Assembly: GCA_017640785.1 (NCBI GenBank)
Contig: JAEPPZ010000001.1
Span: 186,001 to 250,000, forward strand
Direction: 5' to 3'
Length of the DNA stretch: 64,000 nucleotides
From: Balneola sp.
Lineage (GTDB): Bacteria > Bacteroidota > Rhodothermia > Balneolales > Balneolaceae
Part shown: piece by piece, positions 34,098 through 43,376 of the stretch
How positions within the stretch are numbered: position 1 is the first letter of the stretch
Layout: each line of letters begins with the position of its first letter
Position numbers and translations under genes: made by a program
The notes under the pieces: generated by a model
What the model was told of the DNA's origin: nothing
The model's database searches: none
Seen by the model: only the letters and a program-made list of their open reading frames with translations

Positions 34098-35027
34098 ATG
34101 ACGATAATTCATGTTGAAAACATCAGGAAATCGTTTGGCAAAAACAAAGCGGTTGATGATGTCAGTTTCGATGTAGAAAAAGGGCGTATTTTCGGGTTGC
34201 TTGGACCAAACGGTGCCGGCAAAACAACTACCATTCGGATGATCAATAATATTCTTGGACCTGATGAAGGTTCCATCACTATTAATGGTCAGATAGCAAG
34301 TCCGCTTACTCAGAAGATGATCGGTTATATGCCGGAAGAGCGAGGGCTGTACAAGAAAATGAAGGTGGAAGAACAGCTTTTGTATCTCACCCAGCTTAAA
34401 GGAATGAAAACCAAAGCGGCTAAAGAAGCTATTCATTATTGGCTTGATCGTTTTGATGCTTCTGACTGGACTAAAAAAGAAGTGGGTGAGTTATCTAAAG
34501 GGATGTCACAGAAAATTCAGTTCATCGCTACGATCGCTCATGATCCTGACATTTATATTTTTGATGAGCCTTTCAGTGGCCTGGATCCCATCAACAGCGA
34601 CATGTTGAAAGATATTATCATTGAACTCAAGAATAATGGCAAAACTATTTTGTTCTCAACGCACAGAATGGAGCAAGTTGAGCAGATGTGTGATGATATC
34701 TGCCTGTTCAATAAAGGAAAAGCCGTTCTTCAAGGGAAGCTTCGTGAAGTAAAAGCTTCATTCGGTAAAAATACTATCAATCTGGAATTCGATGGTGATG
34801 GATCTTTCTTAGATAAACTTGAAGGTGTTCGCCTGAACAACCGTTCTACTAATTTTGCTGAGATCAGAGTCTTAAACGGACAAAACATGCAGGACATTTT
34901 AAAATTGGCTATGGAGCACGCTGAAATTCATAAGTTTGAACGCATTGAACCTTCTCTAAATGAGATCTTCATCTCAACAGTTGGTGAAGACAACTTAAAA
35001 GCTCAACGACTAGAGGAGGCTCCATAA
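34098..35027 (+). CDS. ABC transporter ATP-binding protein (NatA-like)
   Basis: 309 residues. Walker A is GPNGAGKTTT, the signature is LSKGMSQ, Walker B is IYIFDEPFSGLD and the switch His is in STHRMEQVEQ. The C-terminal 90 residues fit the DUF4162-type extension of NatA/YhaQ-like exporters. It powers the permease encoded next, whose ATG overlaps this stop codon by one base. The pair resembles the sodium-exporting NatAB systems, but the substrate is not known. Confidence 0.93.
   Translation: MTIIHVENIRKSFGKNKAVDDVSFDVEKGRIFGLLGPNGAGKTTTIRMINNILGPDEGSITINGQIASPLTQKMIGYMPEERGLYKKMKVEEQLLYLTQLKGMKTKAAKEAIHYWLDRFDASDWTKKEVGELSKGMSQKIQFIATIAHDPDIYIFDEPFSGLDPINSDMLKDIIIELKNNGKTILFSTHRMEQVEQMCDDICLFNKGKAVLQGKLREVKASFGKNTINLEFDGDGSFLDKLEGVRLNNRSTNFAEIRVLNGQNMQDILKLAMEHAEIHKFERIEPSLNEIFISTVGEDNLKAQRLEEAP
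35013..35019 (+). promoter_or_regulatory. Strong Shine-Dalgarno inside the upstream gene
   Basis: GAGGAGG lies eight bases before ATG 35027 and inside the last codons of the ATPase gene. It fixes the permease start and points to coupled translation. It is unusually strong for this genome, where most genes have weak sites. Confidence 0.7.
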
Positions 35028-36337
35028 TGGATTTTTCAAAAATACTTTTAGTACTTAAGCGAGAATATTTTACCCGGGCTAAATCTAAATCTTTTATCCT
35101 TTCCACTATTCTAACACCATTGGTTCTCATTGGGTTTGGAGCCTTTATGGTTTGGATAATGACAAGTGAAACCGAAACCGATAAAAGTGTTGGTGTATAT
35201 GATCAGACCGGTGTATTAGTAGAGAATCTGATCGCTCTTGATAGTGTTCGGTATTCGAATGTTTCTGATCTACCGATAGATACTGTAAAGGCGATGGTCC
35301 TTCGTGAAGACTTGGACGCATATCTTCTACTGGAAGAAAAGCATATCGAAACTAATGAAAATGCTGAGCTAATTTATGGTGGAAGTGGCGGATTGGCTTT
35401 CTCAAGCAGTGTACGTGGAGATATCAGAGATGTCATTCAGGAAGAACGACTTTCCAGAGCTAATGTATCTGATGAAGTAAAGGAATTATTTGCTCGACGC
35501 CCGGGATTGGATTCCAGAAAACTTACAGCAGAAGGTGAAGCAGAAGATGATAAAGCAGGGTTTATGTCCGGAGTAGGATTTGTACTCGGCTTGCTGATCT
35601 TTATAGGTCTGTTTGGATATGGCGCTGTTTTAATGCGTAGCGTAATAGAAGAGAAGACTAACCGCATTGTAGAAGTGATAACTTCATCACTGAAACCGAT
35701 AGAATTACTAATCGGAAAAGTTGCAGGAGTATGTCTGCTCGGATTTACTCAATTCACCGTTTGGGCTGTGATGTATATTGGTATTTCTATGGCAGCAGTG
35801 CCTATCGCCGGTGTATTGATGCAGGATCAGATCTCTGAAATGGCAGACACTCAGGATATTGAGCAGGTGGCCGCTGAAGCCGGTTTTGATCCCGCTTCGC
35901 TGGAAGTATTGTCCATTGATCCGATGATATTTGTGTACTTCTTCCTGTTCTTTGTACTTGGCTTTTTTATGTACGCGGCCTTATTTGCAGCTGTAGGTTC
36001 TGCTGTAGATTCTGAACAGGACACTCAGCAATTTATGCCAATTCTTATGGTTCCGTTGATGGGAGCCTATATCCTGAATACCAGAATTATGGTTGACCCT
36101 GATTCAACTTTGGCTGTTGTGGCGTCTATGTTTCCTTTGACCTCACCCATCAATATGATCACCAGAATAGCTACAACAGATGTTCCAGTTTGGCAGATCG
36201 GAGCTAGTTTAGCGTTACTGGTTGCCAGCTTCTTTGGTGTAATGTGGGTTAGCGCTAAGATCTACCGTGTTGGTATTTTGATGTACGGCAAAAAAGCTTC
36301 CTTCGGAGATTTTGCTAAATGGATCAGGCAATCTTAG
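35027..36337 (+). CDS. ABC transporter permease (NatB/ABC2 type)
   Basis: 436 residues with the ABC-2 layout. One N-terminal helix (SFILSTILTPLVLIGFGAF) is followed by a periplasmic domain of about 150 residues, then five to six helices from residue 185 on (GVGFVLGLLIFIGLFGYGAV, LLGFTQFTVWAVMYIGI, FVYFFLFFVLGFFMYAALFA). VIEEKTNRIVEVITSSL is the conserved cytoplasmic loop of NatB/YhaP exporters. Partner of the ATPase encoded just upstream. The transcript probably ends at the terminator at 36389-36423. Confidence 0.92.
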   Translation: MDFSKILLVLKREYFTRAKSKSFILSTILTPLVLIGFGAFMVWIMTSETETDKSVGVYDQTGVLVENLIALDSVRYSNVSDLPIDTVKAMVLREDLDAYLLLEEKHIETNENAELIYGGSGGLAFSSSVRGDIRDVIQEERLSRANVSDEVKELFARRPGLDSRKLTAEGEAEDDKAGFMSGVGFVLGLLIFIGLFGYGAVLMRSVIEEKTNRIVEVITSSLKPIELLIGKVAGVCLLGFTQFTVWAVMYIGISMAAVPIAGVLMQDQISEMADTQDIEQVAAEAGFDPASLEVLSIDPMIFVYFFLFFVLGFFMYAALFAAVGSAVDSEQDTQQFMPILMVPLMGAYILNTRIMVDPDSTLAVVASMFPLTSPINMITRIATTDVPVWQIGASLALLVASFFGVMWVSAKIYRVGILMYGKKASFGDFAKWIRQS

Positions 36338-36832
36338 TAAAAACAGTATAGGCGGATGGTCAGCCCGCCACTAAGACTTGATTAAATTAAAAGGCTCCGT
36401 TGTAAAACAATGGAGCCTTTTTTGTTGTACTCATAGATTCGGACTACTATTTATCTAAATCTGTTTTACACTTTTTTACAATTACAAACCTTAAAAAATC
36501 TATATTTCCAAGTACTAATTAAAGGGTGTTTCTTGATAATTCTTTAAATGGTTAAGCGTCATTTTGAAACGTCCCCTTCTATTTAGCTAAACTGCAATTA
36601 ACAATTAACAGCCTCTAGCTATGATACACAAAAACTCCTCCCCTTTATTCAACTTAAGACGCTTTCTATTCTGGAATCACCACAAGTTTCCATCCATAGC
36701 AAAATAATTTCACCGATCTGATTAGACTATTTTTTCGATAAAATAGTAGCACTTTAAGCCATACTTATTTCTAGGGCTAACTGTATTCGATCACTATTTA
36801 AAGTTTAAAACGCTTTAGGGCAGAGGTTTATC
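36338..36832. other. Intergenic stretch with a terminator, otherwise featureless
   Basis: After the terminator at 36389-36423 about 400 bases of AT-rich DNA remain. I see no coding sequence with support and no clear promoter consensus. A 28-codon frame at 36621-36707 has no recognisable features. Confidence 0.6.
36389..36423 (+). terminator. Intrinsic terminator of the ABC transporter operon
   Basis: GGCTCC-GTTGT and ACAA-TGGAGCC form a stem with a small loop, followed by six T. It lies 52 bases after the permease stop. Confidence 0.88.
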
Positions 36833-37078
36833 ATGAAACCCTATATCAAAAATGTTATAACATTACTTTTAAAGCTTTTACTGGCAACTGTAATTGCATC
36901 CATACTAGAATATTTGATCATCACCTTTTTGAGTTCAAAGCCAATTTTAACTTTTAAAGCGCAAATGATATTAGCGGTAGCATATATCGCTTTTCTTTTA
37001 CATATCGGATATAAAATTTGGTGCCTCTTCGACTTAGAAAATCTTTTTTCCAAAAATGGAAAAAACCCACAGAAATAA
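36833..37078 (+). CDS. Small membrane protein, unknown
   Basis: 81 residues with two transmembrane helices (TLLLKLLLATVIASILEYLI and MILAVAYIAFLLHIGYKIW) and a Lys-rich tail. Nothing else is recognised. Its stop lies 23 bases before the permease-EIIA-RCK_C fusion gene on the same strand, so the two are probably co-transcribed; it could be an accessory subunit of that transporter, which is inference. Confidence 0.6.
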   Translation: MKPYIKNVITLLLKLLLATVIASILEYLIITFLSSKPILTFKAQMILAVAYIAFLLHIGYKIWCLFDLENLFSKNGKNPQK

Positions 37079-37101
37079 TTTAAACCAGCAATTAACCTCA
37101 A

Positions 37102-39213
37102 ATGAAATATAAAAAACTAAAAAAAGAACTCGGACTTTGGGATGTATATGCTATCGCTACAGGTGCAATGTTTAGCTCGGGTTTCTTTCTTTTACCCGGC
37201 CTTGCAGCTGCGGAAACCGGCCCTTCTGTATTCCTGGCCTACTTTATTTCAGGACTCATCGTACTTCCCACCATGTTCAGTGTTGCAGAATTGGCGACAG
37301 CTATGCCCAAAGCCGGAGGGACATATTACATCATTGATCGAAGTTTGGGGCCTATAATTGGAACTATCGGAGGTTATGGTTCGTGGCTTGCATTGGTATT
37401 AAAAAGTGCCTTCGCTTTAATTGGAATGGGGGCTTACTTGGCTATTTATTTTGACATTTCAATTGTACCCGTTGCTATAATTCTGACTTTAGTTTTTGGT
37501 GTACTGAATGTAGTTGGGGCAAAAGAAACAACAGCACTCCAAAAAATCTTAGTTGCTACTTTAATTTCAATTATGATTTTCTATATAACACAGGGTGTAT
37601 TTGCTGTTCTTTCACTTGATTTTTTTGAAGTTACTAATCAACAATTTACGCCCTTTTTCACAAATGGAGCTGAAGGTTTTTTTGCTACAGTAGGTATGGT
37701 TTTTGTTTCTTATGCAGGACTTACAAAAGTAGCCAGTATTGCTGAAGAGGTTAAAAATCCGGATAGAAATATTCCATATGGTATGTTTTTATCTATAATT
37801 ACTGCAATCATTGTATATGTAGCTGGTGTATATATCATGGTAGCTTTGTTAGAGCCTTCAGCATTTCGCGAAGACTTAACCCCTGTAGCTTCAGCCGGTA
37901 AAGTATTTATGGATTGGCTACCCAATGACCTGGGTTTACTTTTGGTTGTTGTTGCAGCTGTTGCAGCTTTTGCTTCAACAGGAAATGCAGGGATCATGTC
38001 AGCTTCACGATATCCGCTTGCAATGGCCAGAGATCAATTGATCACCAAAAAATTCTCAAAAATTGGTAAAACCGGCACTCCTTTTTGGGCTATTGTTGCT
38101 ACCGTTTTTCTGATGATATTTTTCCTTGTCACATTCAATGTAGCTGAAGTAGCAAAGCTTGCAAGTGCTTTCCAGCTGTTACTTTTTGCATTACTTAACT
38201 TGTGTGTTATTGTTATGAGAGAAAGCAAAATTGATGGTTATGACCCCGGATTTAATTCTCCTTGGTATCCCTGGGTTCAAATTTCAGGAATAATATTATC
38301 GATTGCTCTTATTCTCGAAATGGGTTTCTTATCAATATTATTTACTCTGGCCGTTTCAATTTTTGCGTTAATCTGGTATTTCTATTACGCTTCTGACAAA
38401 ATAAAACGACACGGTGCTATTTTTCACATTCACGAACGCTTGGGTCGAAGAAAAGACTACGGATTAGAACGTGAAATGAAAGGTATACTTCGTGAAAAAG
38501 GATTGCGAAAAGAAGATCCTTATGAAAGAATAATAAGCAGATCTGTTGTGTTGGACATATCAGGTTCTGACATCAGCTACAGAGATATTATTAAAAAGGC
38601 TTCCGAAAATTTTGCAACTTCTTTTAATATGGATGAAAAACAAATATTCGACTTGTTTTGGGAGAGTCAGGATATAGACACTATTCCGTTCACTCCATCT
38701 ATCGCTTTCAATCATATTAAACTAAAAGGAGATATTTCTTCAGAAATTATATTGGCACGCATTCCAGACTCAGTATTTTTAAAATCGGATGGTTTTGAAT
38801 CACTGAGTAAGGAAAAACAAAAGGAAATTGGAAATCTTCGTGCTATAATCTTTCTAATTAGTTCATCTGAAAAACCCCGTCAACATTTACGTATTCTTGC
38901 ACATTTAGCTGAAATATTTGACGATAATAGATTTATAAAGAGGTGGAAAAAAGCTAAAAATGAAGAAGAAATAAGGGAAATTCTATTACGGGACGACCGG
39001 TTCATCAAACTCACTATTACAGCTGATAACCCCATGGCAGGTAAGCAGATTAAGGAAATAGATCTGCCGGGAGAATGTTTGATCGCAATTATCAATCGAA
39101 ACGGAAAAACTAAAATACCCCACGGTGATACCATTATTCAAGTTAATGATGAACTCGCTTTTATTGGAGAAGAGGAAGACATTCTGTTTCTTAGAAATGA
39201 GTACAATGAATAG
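37102..39213 (+). CDS. APC-family permease fused to a PTS EIIA-like domain and an RCK_C domain
   Basis: 703 residues in three parts. Residues 1-430: APC superfamily transporter (GLWDVYAIATGAMFSSGFFL, the Gly-rich first helix; AGLTKVASIAEEVKNPDRNI). Residues about 480-630: a PTS EIIA type-2-like domain with SISYRDI-like opening, a putative phospho-acceptor His538 in IAFNHIKLKG, and QHLRILAHLAEIFDD with EEEIREILL at its end, in family order. Residues about 634-700: RCK_C/TrkA_C (KLTITADNPMAGKQIKEIDL, GDTIIQVNDELAFIG). Thus transport may be controlled both by phosphorylation and by ligand binding. The substrate is probably an amino acid or cation but is unknown. A small membrane protein gene precedes it. 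Confidence 0.85.
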   Translation: MKYKKLKKELGLWDVYAIATGAMFSSGFFLLPGLAAAETGPSVFLAYFISGLIVLPTMFSVAELATAMPKAGGTYYIIDRSLGPIIGTIGGYGSWLALVLKSAFALIGMGAYLAIYFDISIVPVAIILTLVFGVLNVVGAKETTALQKILVATLISIMIFYITQGVFAVLSLDFFEVTNQQFTPFFTNGAEGFFATVGMVFVSYAGLTKVASIAEEVKNPDRNIPYGMFLSIITAIIVYVAGVYIMVALLEPSAFREDLTPVASAGKVFMDWLPNDLGLLLVVVAAVAAFASTGNAGIMSASRYPLAMARDQLITKKFSKIGKTGTPFWAIVATVFLMIFFLVTFNVAEVAKLASAFQLLLFALLNLCVIVMRESKIDGYDPGFNSPWYPWVQISGIILSIALILEMGFLSILFTLAVSIFALIWYFYYASDKIKRHGAIFHIHERLGRRKDYGLEREMKGILREKGLRKEDPYERIISRSVVLDISGSDISYRDIIKKASENFATSFNMDEKQIFDLFWESQDIDTIPFTPSIAFNHIKLKGDISSEIILARIPDSVFLKSDGFESLSKEKQKEIGNLRAIIFLISSSEKPRQHLRILAHLAEIFDDNRFIKRWKKAKNEEEIREILLRDDRFIKLTITADNPMAGKQIKEIDLPGECLIAIINRNGKTKIPHGDTIIQVNDELAFIGEEEDILFLRNEYNE

Positions 39214-39256
39214 TAATCTACGATAAAGCTAGAGAATTAATAAAAATGGCAAGCGA

Positions 39257-39338
39257 ATCCTCTTTTGAAGGAGATGTCAGCCGACTGGCGGACGGAGGAT
39301 GTTGTTAAGTTTACCAGCTCAGATACAGCACAACATCC
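39257..39338. repeat. Degenerate palindromic repeat
   Basis: The sequence holds a CTCTTTTGAAGGAG arm, then CCGACTGGCGGACGG (a degenerate version of the CCGCCAGCTGGCGG core seen at 15411 and 19824), and GGATGTTGT paired with ACAACATCC at 39330-39338. It lies between two converging genes. Confidence 0.45.
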
Positions 39339-39368
39339 CTCTGATCTCACACAAGTTTTCGAGGAGAT

Positions 39369-39419
39369 AAAATTAAGAATGGGACATATTTCAGTTCGGC
39401 TATTCCCATTCTTAATTTT
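39369..39419. repeat. Perfect 16-bp inverted repeat between convergent genes
   Basis: AAAATTAAGAATGGGA (39369-39384) and its exact complement (39404-39419) flank 19 bases. The right arm ends in TTTT and the left arm starts with AAAA, so it could end transcription in both directions. Confidence 0.7.
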
Positions 39420-39431
39420 GAATTCTTAATT

Positions 39432-41717
39432 CTATAATTCCTCACCGCTCATCAAAACCCTTACATCAAATTCCGAAAGCAACACAGCACCTATAATATT
39501 TTCAGCATCCGTTTCAGATAAATAATTCAAGCCTTCTAAAACTTTCAATCTTATTCTTGGATCGAAATCACTTGACAATTCTACGATCTTATTTCCCCAG
39601 TAATCGCCATCTTCGACATATTCCAGTAATAAATTCAATGCTCCGATTCGCGTAGAGTATGGAAACTCAAACGAAATCAACTCTTCAGCAATTTGCTGCG
39701 ACTGAGTTGTTGTATCTGTAGAAATAATCTCCTTAAGCAATGACAACGAACGAGAACCGGCCGTATCAATTCGGATCATTCTCCTTGTTGCTGATATCTT
39801 TCTCGGAAGATCCGCAACTTCTAAAAAGCTTGTTTTCGCCACTTTAAATACTTCATCGGAAGAAGTACGTTCCATTTTTTGCTGAATCACTCCGGGCACA
39901 TTTTCATCTTCTTTATAATTAGAAAGAGCTTCTAAAGCAGCTATCTGAATTTCTATATAATCACTGTTTACTTCCTGCATAAACTGGATCTCGGTTCCCG
40001 TAGCACCGGCAGTGAACGCCCCTAAGGTGCTTAATAGATTCGCTTTAGTTTGCACATCAGTTTCTGCATTAAGTGCATCTTTCAAGGCTAATTGCAGATC
40101 GGGATTATCTGTATGATAGCTTAATAAACTAGCTGCTATTCTTCTGTCTTCAACATTACTACTTCTCAATTGTGCCAACAAAAACATAACCGGAAATCTT
40201 CCAAGTCTAATTTCTTCAATATCTGTACTTCCCGAGCCGAATCTTACATACTCAACCGTTGCAGGCACTGCTATTTTCACAGAATCTCTTTCTCCGGTGA
40301 AAGTAACTTCTGATGTAGTGCTGTCATCAAAAGTAAATGCAGTCATATCCAGGCTTTGCAGGTCCTCTCCAATTCCGGATAAACTTGTAAAGTAGGCATT
40401 AACTGTGGAGTTGATCTCATCGAATTCTAAATCTAATCCATAAACCGGTTTTTGGTTGTCAGGTATTTCTGATTCTTTATAAGCTTCGAAATCGATCAGG
40501 TGAAATGGAATACCCGTTTGTTCATACCAATGGTCTTTATAGAACGATCCGGAAACAACACCTGACTCTTTCTTGATCAATTCAGTCAGCGACTGCTCTA
40601 TATTATTCTTGAGAAAAGGATCTTCAATTTCACAGCATTTGTTTAGTTCGTTCCATATTGACAAGCTAAACAAACTATCACTATTCCCAATTTCTCTAGA
40701 TTCGAAACCGGAAATATTAAACGCTGACTTTCGGATGAGCTCAAAAACCTCATATTGAGAAGTTACATTCTCAGTGCGCTGATATTGACCAAACCACTGT
40801 GCTACGAGTCCTCGTTGAAGTTGAGTTGTTAAAGCTCCTCTATTTTTAGCCAGATATATCACTCCGGCTGCATCAGCTTTTTCATCCCAAAAATTATCTT
40901 CTAGTATTACCACGTTTAAAGCTTCCCAGGGATATTCAAACGACAGCTCGTTTTCCAGAACTCGTTTACTTCGAATCGCTTCAGATAATATTTCCTGAAC
41001 TTCATCACCGGTAACTACTCCTGTTTCTCCAAAAACTCTCACTTTATTGATTCCGGATTGTGCTTCAGAAGATTCAAACTTCCCAACTACAAAATTAAGT
41101 CCTGTAGCCGGAATCGCAGTATCCACCTTCCAACTTACGGTTTTGGTTTCTGTTGATGTGACTTGATCGGAGACTAAGTTTCCATTAAAAACCACATCTA
41201 AATTTGCAGGAATGGTAATATCGGCATCCACAGAAAATGCGACTCTCGGATGATCGAATACCGGTAGCCAATGCCTTTGTGTTTTTGGATTCAAACTTGA
41301 CCACATGGTCCCGAAACGATCTTTATGCGTTCCGTAGATCGATCTCCCCTGCCAGGTAATTGCCAACTCCGATTCCGATGTCATGCTTAAAGTGTCAGCC
41401 AGATCAATGATCAGAGAATCTCCTGAGACTAAAAATTCCTTCTCATTCCCATCAAATGTAACAGCATCTATTTCCAGAGCAGCGGCATGTAGTATTACTT
41501 CCATTTGCGCCGGAATTTTTGCGCTGATGCTGTAAATTGCCACACCTTTTACTGTTTCATTTACCGGATCAACGGTTATGTCCAGATCCAGATGATTGAA
41601 ATCATAAGTGAGCTTCGGATTTTGTTCATAATCCCAATCTTTTACTGAGCAATCTTGTGCCCCTGTGATGAGGAGAATAACTATGCTTAGATAAGAACTA
41701 AGTTTTATTGATTTCAT
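39432..41717 (-). CDS. M1 aminopeptidase-like exported protein without the zinc motif
   Basis: 761 residues with a signal peptide (SYLSIVILLITGAQDC). Residues 35-215 match the N-terminal saddle of M1 peptidases (TYDFNHLDLDITVDPVNETV; WLPVFDHPRVAFSVDADITI). In the catalytic domain the HEXXH-QWFG motif reads QRGLVAQWFG at 301-310: both His and the Glu are replaced by Arg302, Ala306 and Gly303. The GAMEN exopeptidase region reads ADAAGVIYL. Zinc-dependent peptidase activity should therefore be lost. Residues about 500-760 are HEAT-like repeats (RRIAASLLSYHTDNPDLQLA, QIAALEALSNYKEDENVPG). It is probably a scaffold or binding protein in the periplasm. The large soluble fold is intact, so this is a pseudoenzyme rather than a pseudogene. 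Confidence 0.85.
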   Translation of the reverse strand: MKSIKLSSYLSIVILLITGAQDCSVKDWDYEQNPKLTYDFNHLDLDITVDPVNETVKGVAIYSISAKIPAQMEVILHAAALEIDAVTFDGNEKEFLVSGDSLIIDLADTLSMTSESELAITWQGRSIYGTHKDRFGTMWSSLNPKTQRHWLPVFDHPRVAFSVDADITIPANLDVVFNGNLVSDQVTSTETKTVSWKVDTAIPATGLNFVVGKFESSEAQSGINKVRVFGETGVVTGDEVQEILSEAIRSKRVLENELSFEYPWEALNVVILEDNFWDEKADAAGVIYLAKNRGALTTQLQRGLVAQWFGQYQRTENVTSQYEVFELIRKSAFNISGFESREIGNSDSLFSLSIWNELNKCCEIEDPFLKNNIEQSLTELIKKESGVVSGSFYKDHWYEQTGIPFHLIDFEAYKESEIPDNQKPVYGLDLEFDEINSTVNAYFTSLSGIGEDLQSLDMTAFTFDDSTTSEVTFTGERDSVKIAVPATVEYVRFGSGSTDIEEIRLGRFPVMFLLAQLRSSNVEDRRIAASLLSYHTDNPDLQLALKDALNAETDVQTKANLLSTLGAFTAGATGTEIQFMQEVNSDYIEIQIAALEALSNYKEDENVPGVIQQKMERTSSDEVFKVAKTSFLEVADLPRKISATRRMIRIDTAGSRSLSLLKEIISTDTTTQSQQIAEELISFEFPYSTRIGALNLLLEYVEDGDYWGNKIVELSSDFDPRIRLKVLEGLNYLSETDAENIIGAVLLSEFDVRVLMSGEEL

Positions 41718-41749
41718 TTAATAATGCTGTTTAAAAAATATTCTAAAAT

Positions 41750-41784
41750 CTACGTCATCCCGAATTTATTTCGGGATGACGTAG
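41750..41784. repeat. Palindrome with 15-bp perfect stem, CATCCCG family
   Basis: CTACGTCATCCCGAA and its exact complement flank TTTAT. It shares CATCCCG...CGGGATG with the palindromes at 15411 and 19824. A related half-site (TTCAGGATGACC) follows at 41852-41863. It lies between hisN and the M1-like gene and may form an RNA hairpin between the two. Confidence 0.75.
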
Positions 41785-41874
41785 AGGTATTTCTCTTAAA
41801 ATTATTTCGATTTTTATCAAAGCTTCAAATCGAATCGTAAGATCCTGAAACAAGTTCAGGATGACCAATTGTAT

Positions 41875-42645
41875 CTAACTACATCCTTCAAAAATTTCCT
41901 TTACCAGCGGATATAAATGTTTGTTGGTAGAAAATCCATTTCCGGTATGGATGGTTTCCTTGCCATCAAAATCACTGAATACTCCGCCGGCTTCTTTCAT
42001 AACCGGAAGTAATGCCGCTGCATCCCAGATACTTAAAATTGGGTCGATCATAATTTCTGCTCGTCCGGTTGCTACCATCATATGCCCGTAAGCATCGCCC
42101 CAAGTACGATGTATCTTGGTTTTATCTAAAAGTTCCTGAAACTGTGCCTGCATTCCCATTCTGTTAAAACGATTGATCTCAGTCACTAACACTGTAGCTT
42201 CTTCCAAAGATCGTGTTTCTCTCATTTTGCACGGTTCACCATTAAAAAATACGCCTTCACCAATTCCTGCTGCACATAGTTCATTTAACGCCGGACAATT
42301 GATCACCCCTACAACAGGTTCGTTGTCGATCATCACTCCAACAAGTGTCGTGTAAAATGGGATTCCGTGAATGAAAGATTTGGTTCCGTCGATTGGATCT
42401 AAAACCCATTGAATTTTGCTTTCTTCATTTGTTTTACCGAATTCCTCACCGATGATTCCGTGATCAGGAAACCGTTTTTGGATCTCGGCTCTCATCAGCT
42501 GTTCAGTTTCTCTGTCAGCAATGGTAACCGGAGAATCGTCTTCTTTACTAATTACATCAAAGTCCTTCTTAAAATATTTGAGCGTATGTTCACCGCCAAG
42601 CCTTGCAATTTCTATTGCCGCTTCTAGTAAAGATTTAATATTCAT
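41875..42645 (-). CDS. hisN: Inositol-monophosphatase family phosphatase, probably histidinol-phosphatase
   Basis: 256 residues. Metal-site motifs are in order: GEEFG (Glu), WVLDPIDGTKSFIHGIPFYT (DPxDGT) and WDAAALLPVMKEAGG. The variant FIHGIPFYTTLVG after DGTKS and the WDAAAL ending are those of HisN-type histidinol-phosphatases rather than general inositol phosphatases. HisN removes phosphate from histidinol phosphate in histidine synthesis; hisE is also in this window (60083), though not adjacent. The specific substrate is inferred. Confidence 0.82.
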   Translation of the reverse strand: MNIKSLLEAAIEIARLGGEHTLKYFKKDFDVISKEDDSPVTIADRETEQLMRAEIQKRFPDHGIIGEEFGKTNEESKIQWVLDPIDGTKSFIHGIPFYTTLVGVMIDNEPVVGVINCPALNELCAAGIGEGVFFNGEPCKMRETRSLEEATVLVTEINRFNRMGMQAQFQELLDKTKIHRTWGDAYGHMMVATGRAEIMIDPILSIWDAAALLPVMKEAGGVFSDFDGKETIHTGNGFSTNKHLYPLVKEIFEGCS

Positions 42646-42686
42646 TTGAGTTGAAGTTCTGTTAATTGAGTGAGTACTTTTATCTT

Positions 42687-43322
42687 ATGAATGAAGATTT
42701 TAAAAATGTGATCCAAAGATCTATTTCGACTAAACATACAAAGTATATAATTCTGTTTTTTCACCTTGCTTGTTCATTTTCAGGGGAAATAAATGCTCAG
42801 GAAATTGTTGCGGTCAAGTCAACAATTATGAATGAAAGTAAGTTAAGCATTCTTGGGACTTCTAATGTAACTGATTTTGAATGTTTATATGACAATGATT
42901 TTCGAATTGATACACTTTCACATTACCTGACTTTAGATCAAGAAACAATAAACGTATCAGGTGATACACTTAAATTAAAAATAGAAAATTTTGATTGTGG
43001 TAAAAGAGGTATCAATAAAGACTTTCGGAGTTCTTTAAAAAGTGATGAATATCCATTCATAGATATAAGCCTGATTAGTTTTAAGCAGTCTGATACACTT
43101 TTAAAAGCAGTAAATGTACTCATCTCCTTGGCTGGCTCAGAAAAGCAATTCGAATTAGAATTCAAATCCTCTTATTTAGAAAATGGGATTATAAAAATTG
43201 AAGGAGAACAAGAGTTAACAATGTCAGACTTTAATATTAATCCCCCCAGAGTACTGTTAGGACTGATAAAAGTACGGGATGAATTAACCATTAAATTCGA
43301 ATTGCTTTTAAAAACTATATAA
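42687..43322 (+). CDS. YceI-like periplasmic protein
   Basis: 211 residues from ATG 42687; the open frame has an earlier TTG at 42666. The signal segment is unusually long (HTKYIILFFHLACSFSGEIN, cleavage after INAQ). The YceI lipocalin-like fold is suggested by KLSILGTSNVTDFECLY, DFRSSLKSDEYPFIDISLIS and ELTMSDFNINPPRVLLGLIK, which match the other YceI gene in the window (MTDYGIKPPKAMLGTLK). YceI proteins bind isoprenoid lipids in the periplasm. It converges on the porin gene and faces its terminator. Confidence 0.82.
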   Translation: MNEDFKNVIQRSISTKHTKYIILFFHLACSFSGEINAQEIVAVKSTIMNESKLSILGTSNVTDFECLYDNDFRIDTLSHYLTLDQETINVSGDTLKLKIENFDCGKRGINKDFRSSLKSDEYPFIDISLISFKQSDTLLKAVNVLISLAGSEKQFELEFKSSYLENGIIKIEGEQELTMSDFNINPPRVLLGLIKVRDELTIKFELLLKTI

Positions 43323-43350
43323 AAAAAAGGTGAGTATTTCACAACTCACC
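43321..43350 (-). terminator. Intrinsic terminator of the YceI-porin operon
   Basis: On the minus strand AGGTGAGT and ACTCACCT form a perfect 8-bp stem with an 8-base loop, followed by seven T. The T-run overlaps the stop codon of the convergent YceI gene. Confidence 0.85.
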
Positions 43351-43376
43351 TCTTTGATCTCTTTATCTGTCATTAC

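Noticed and set aside
36621-36707. 28-codon plus-strand frame in the gap before the small membrane protein gene
   Set aside because: No ribosome-binding site and no recognisable sequence; length is within chance.
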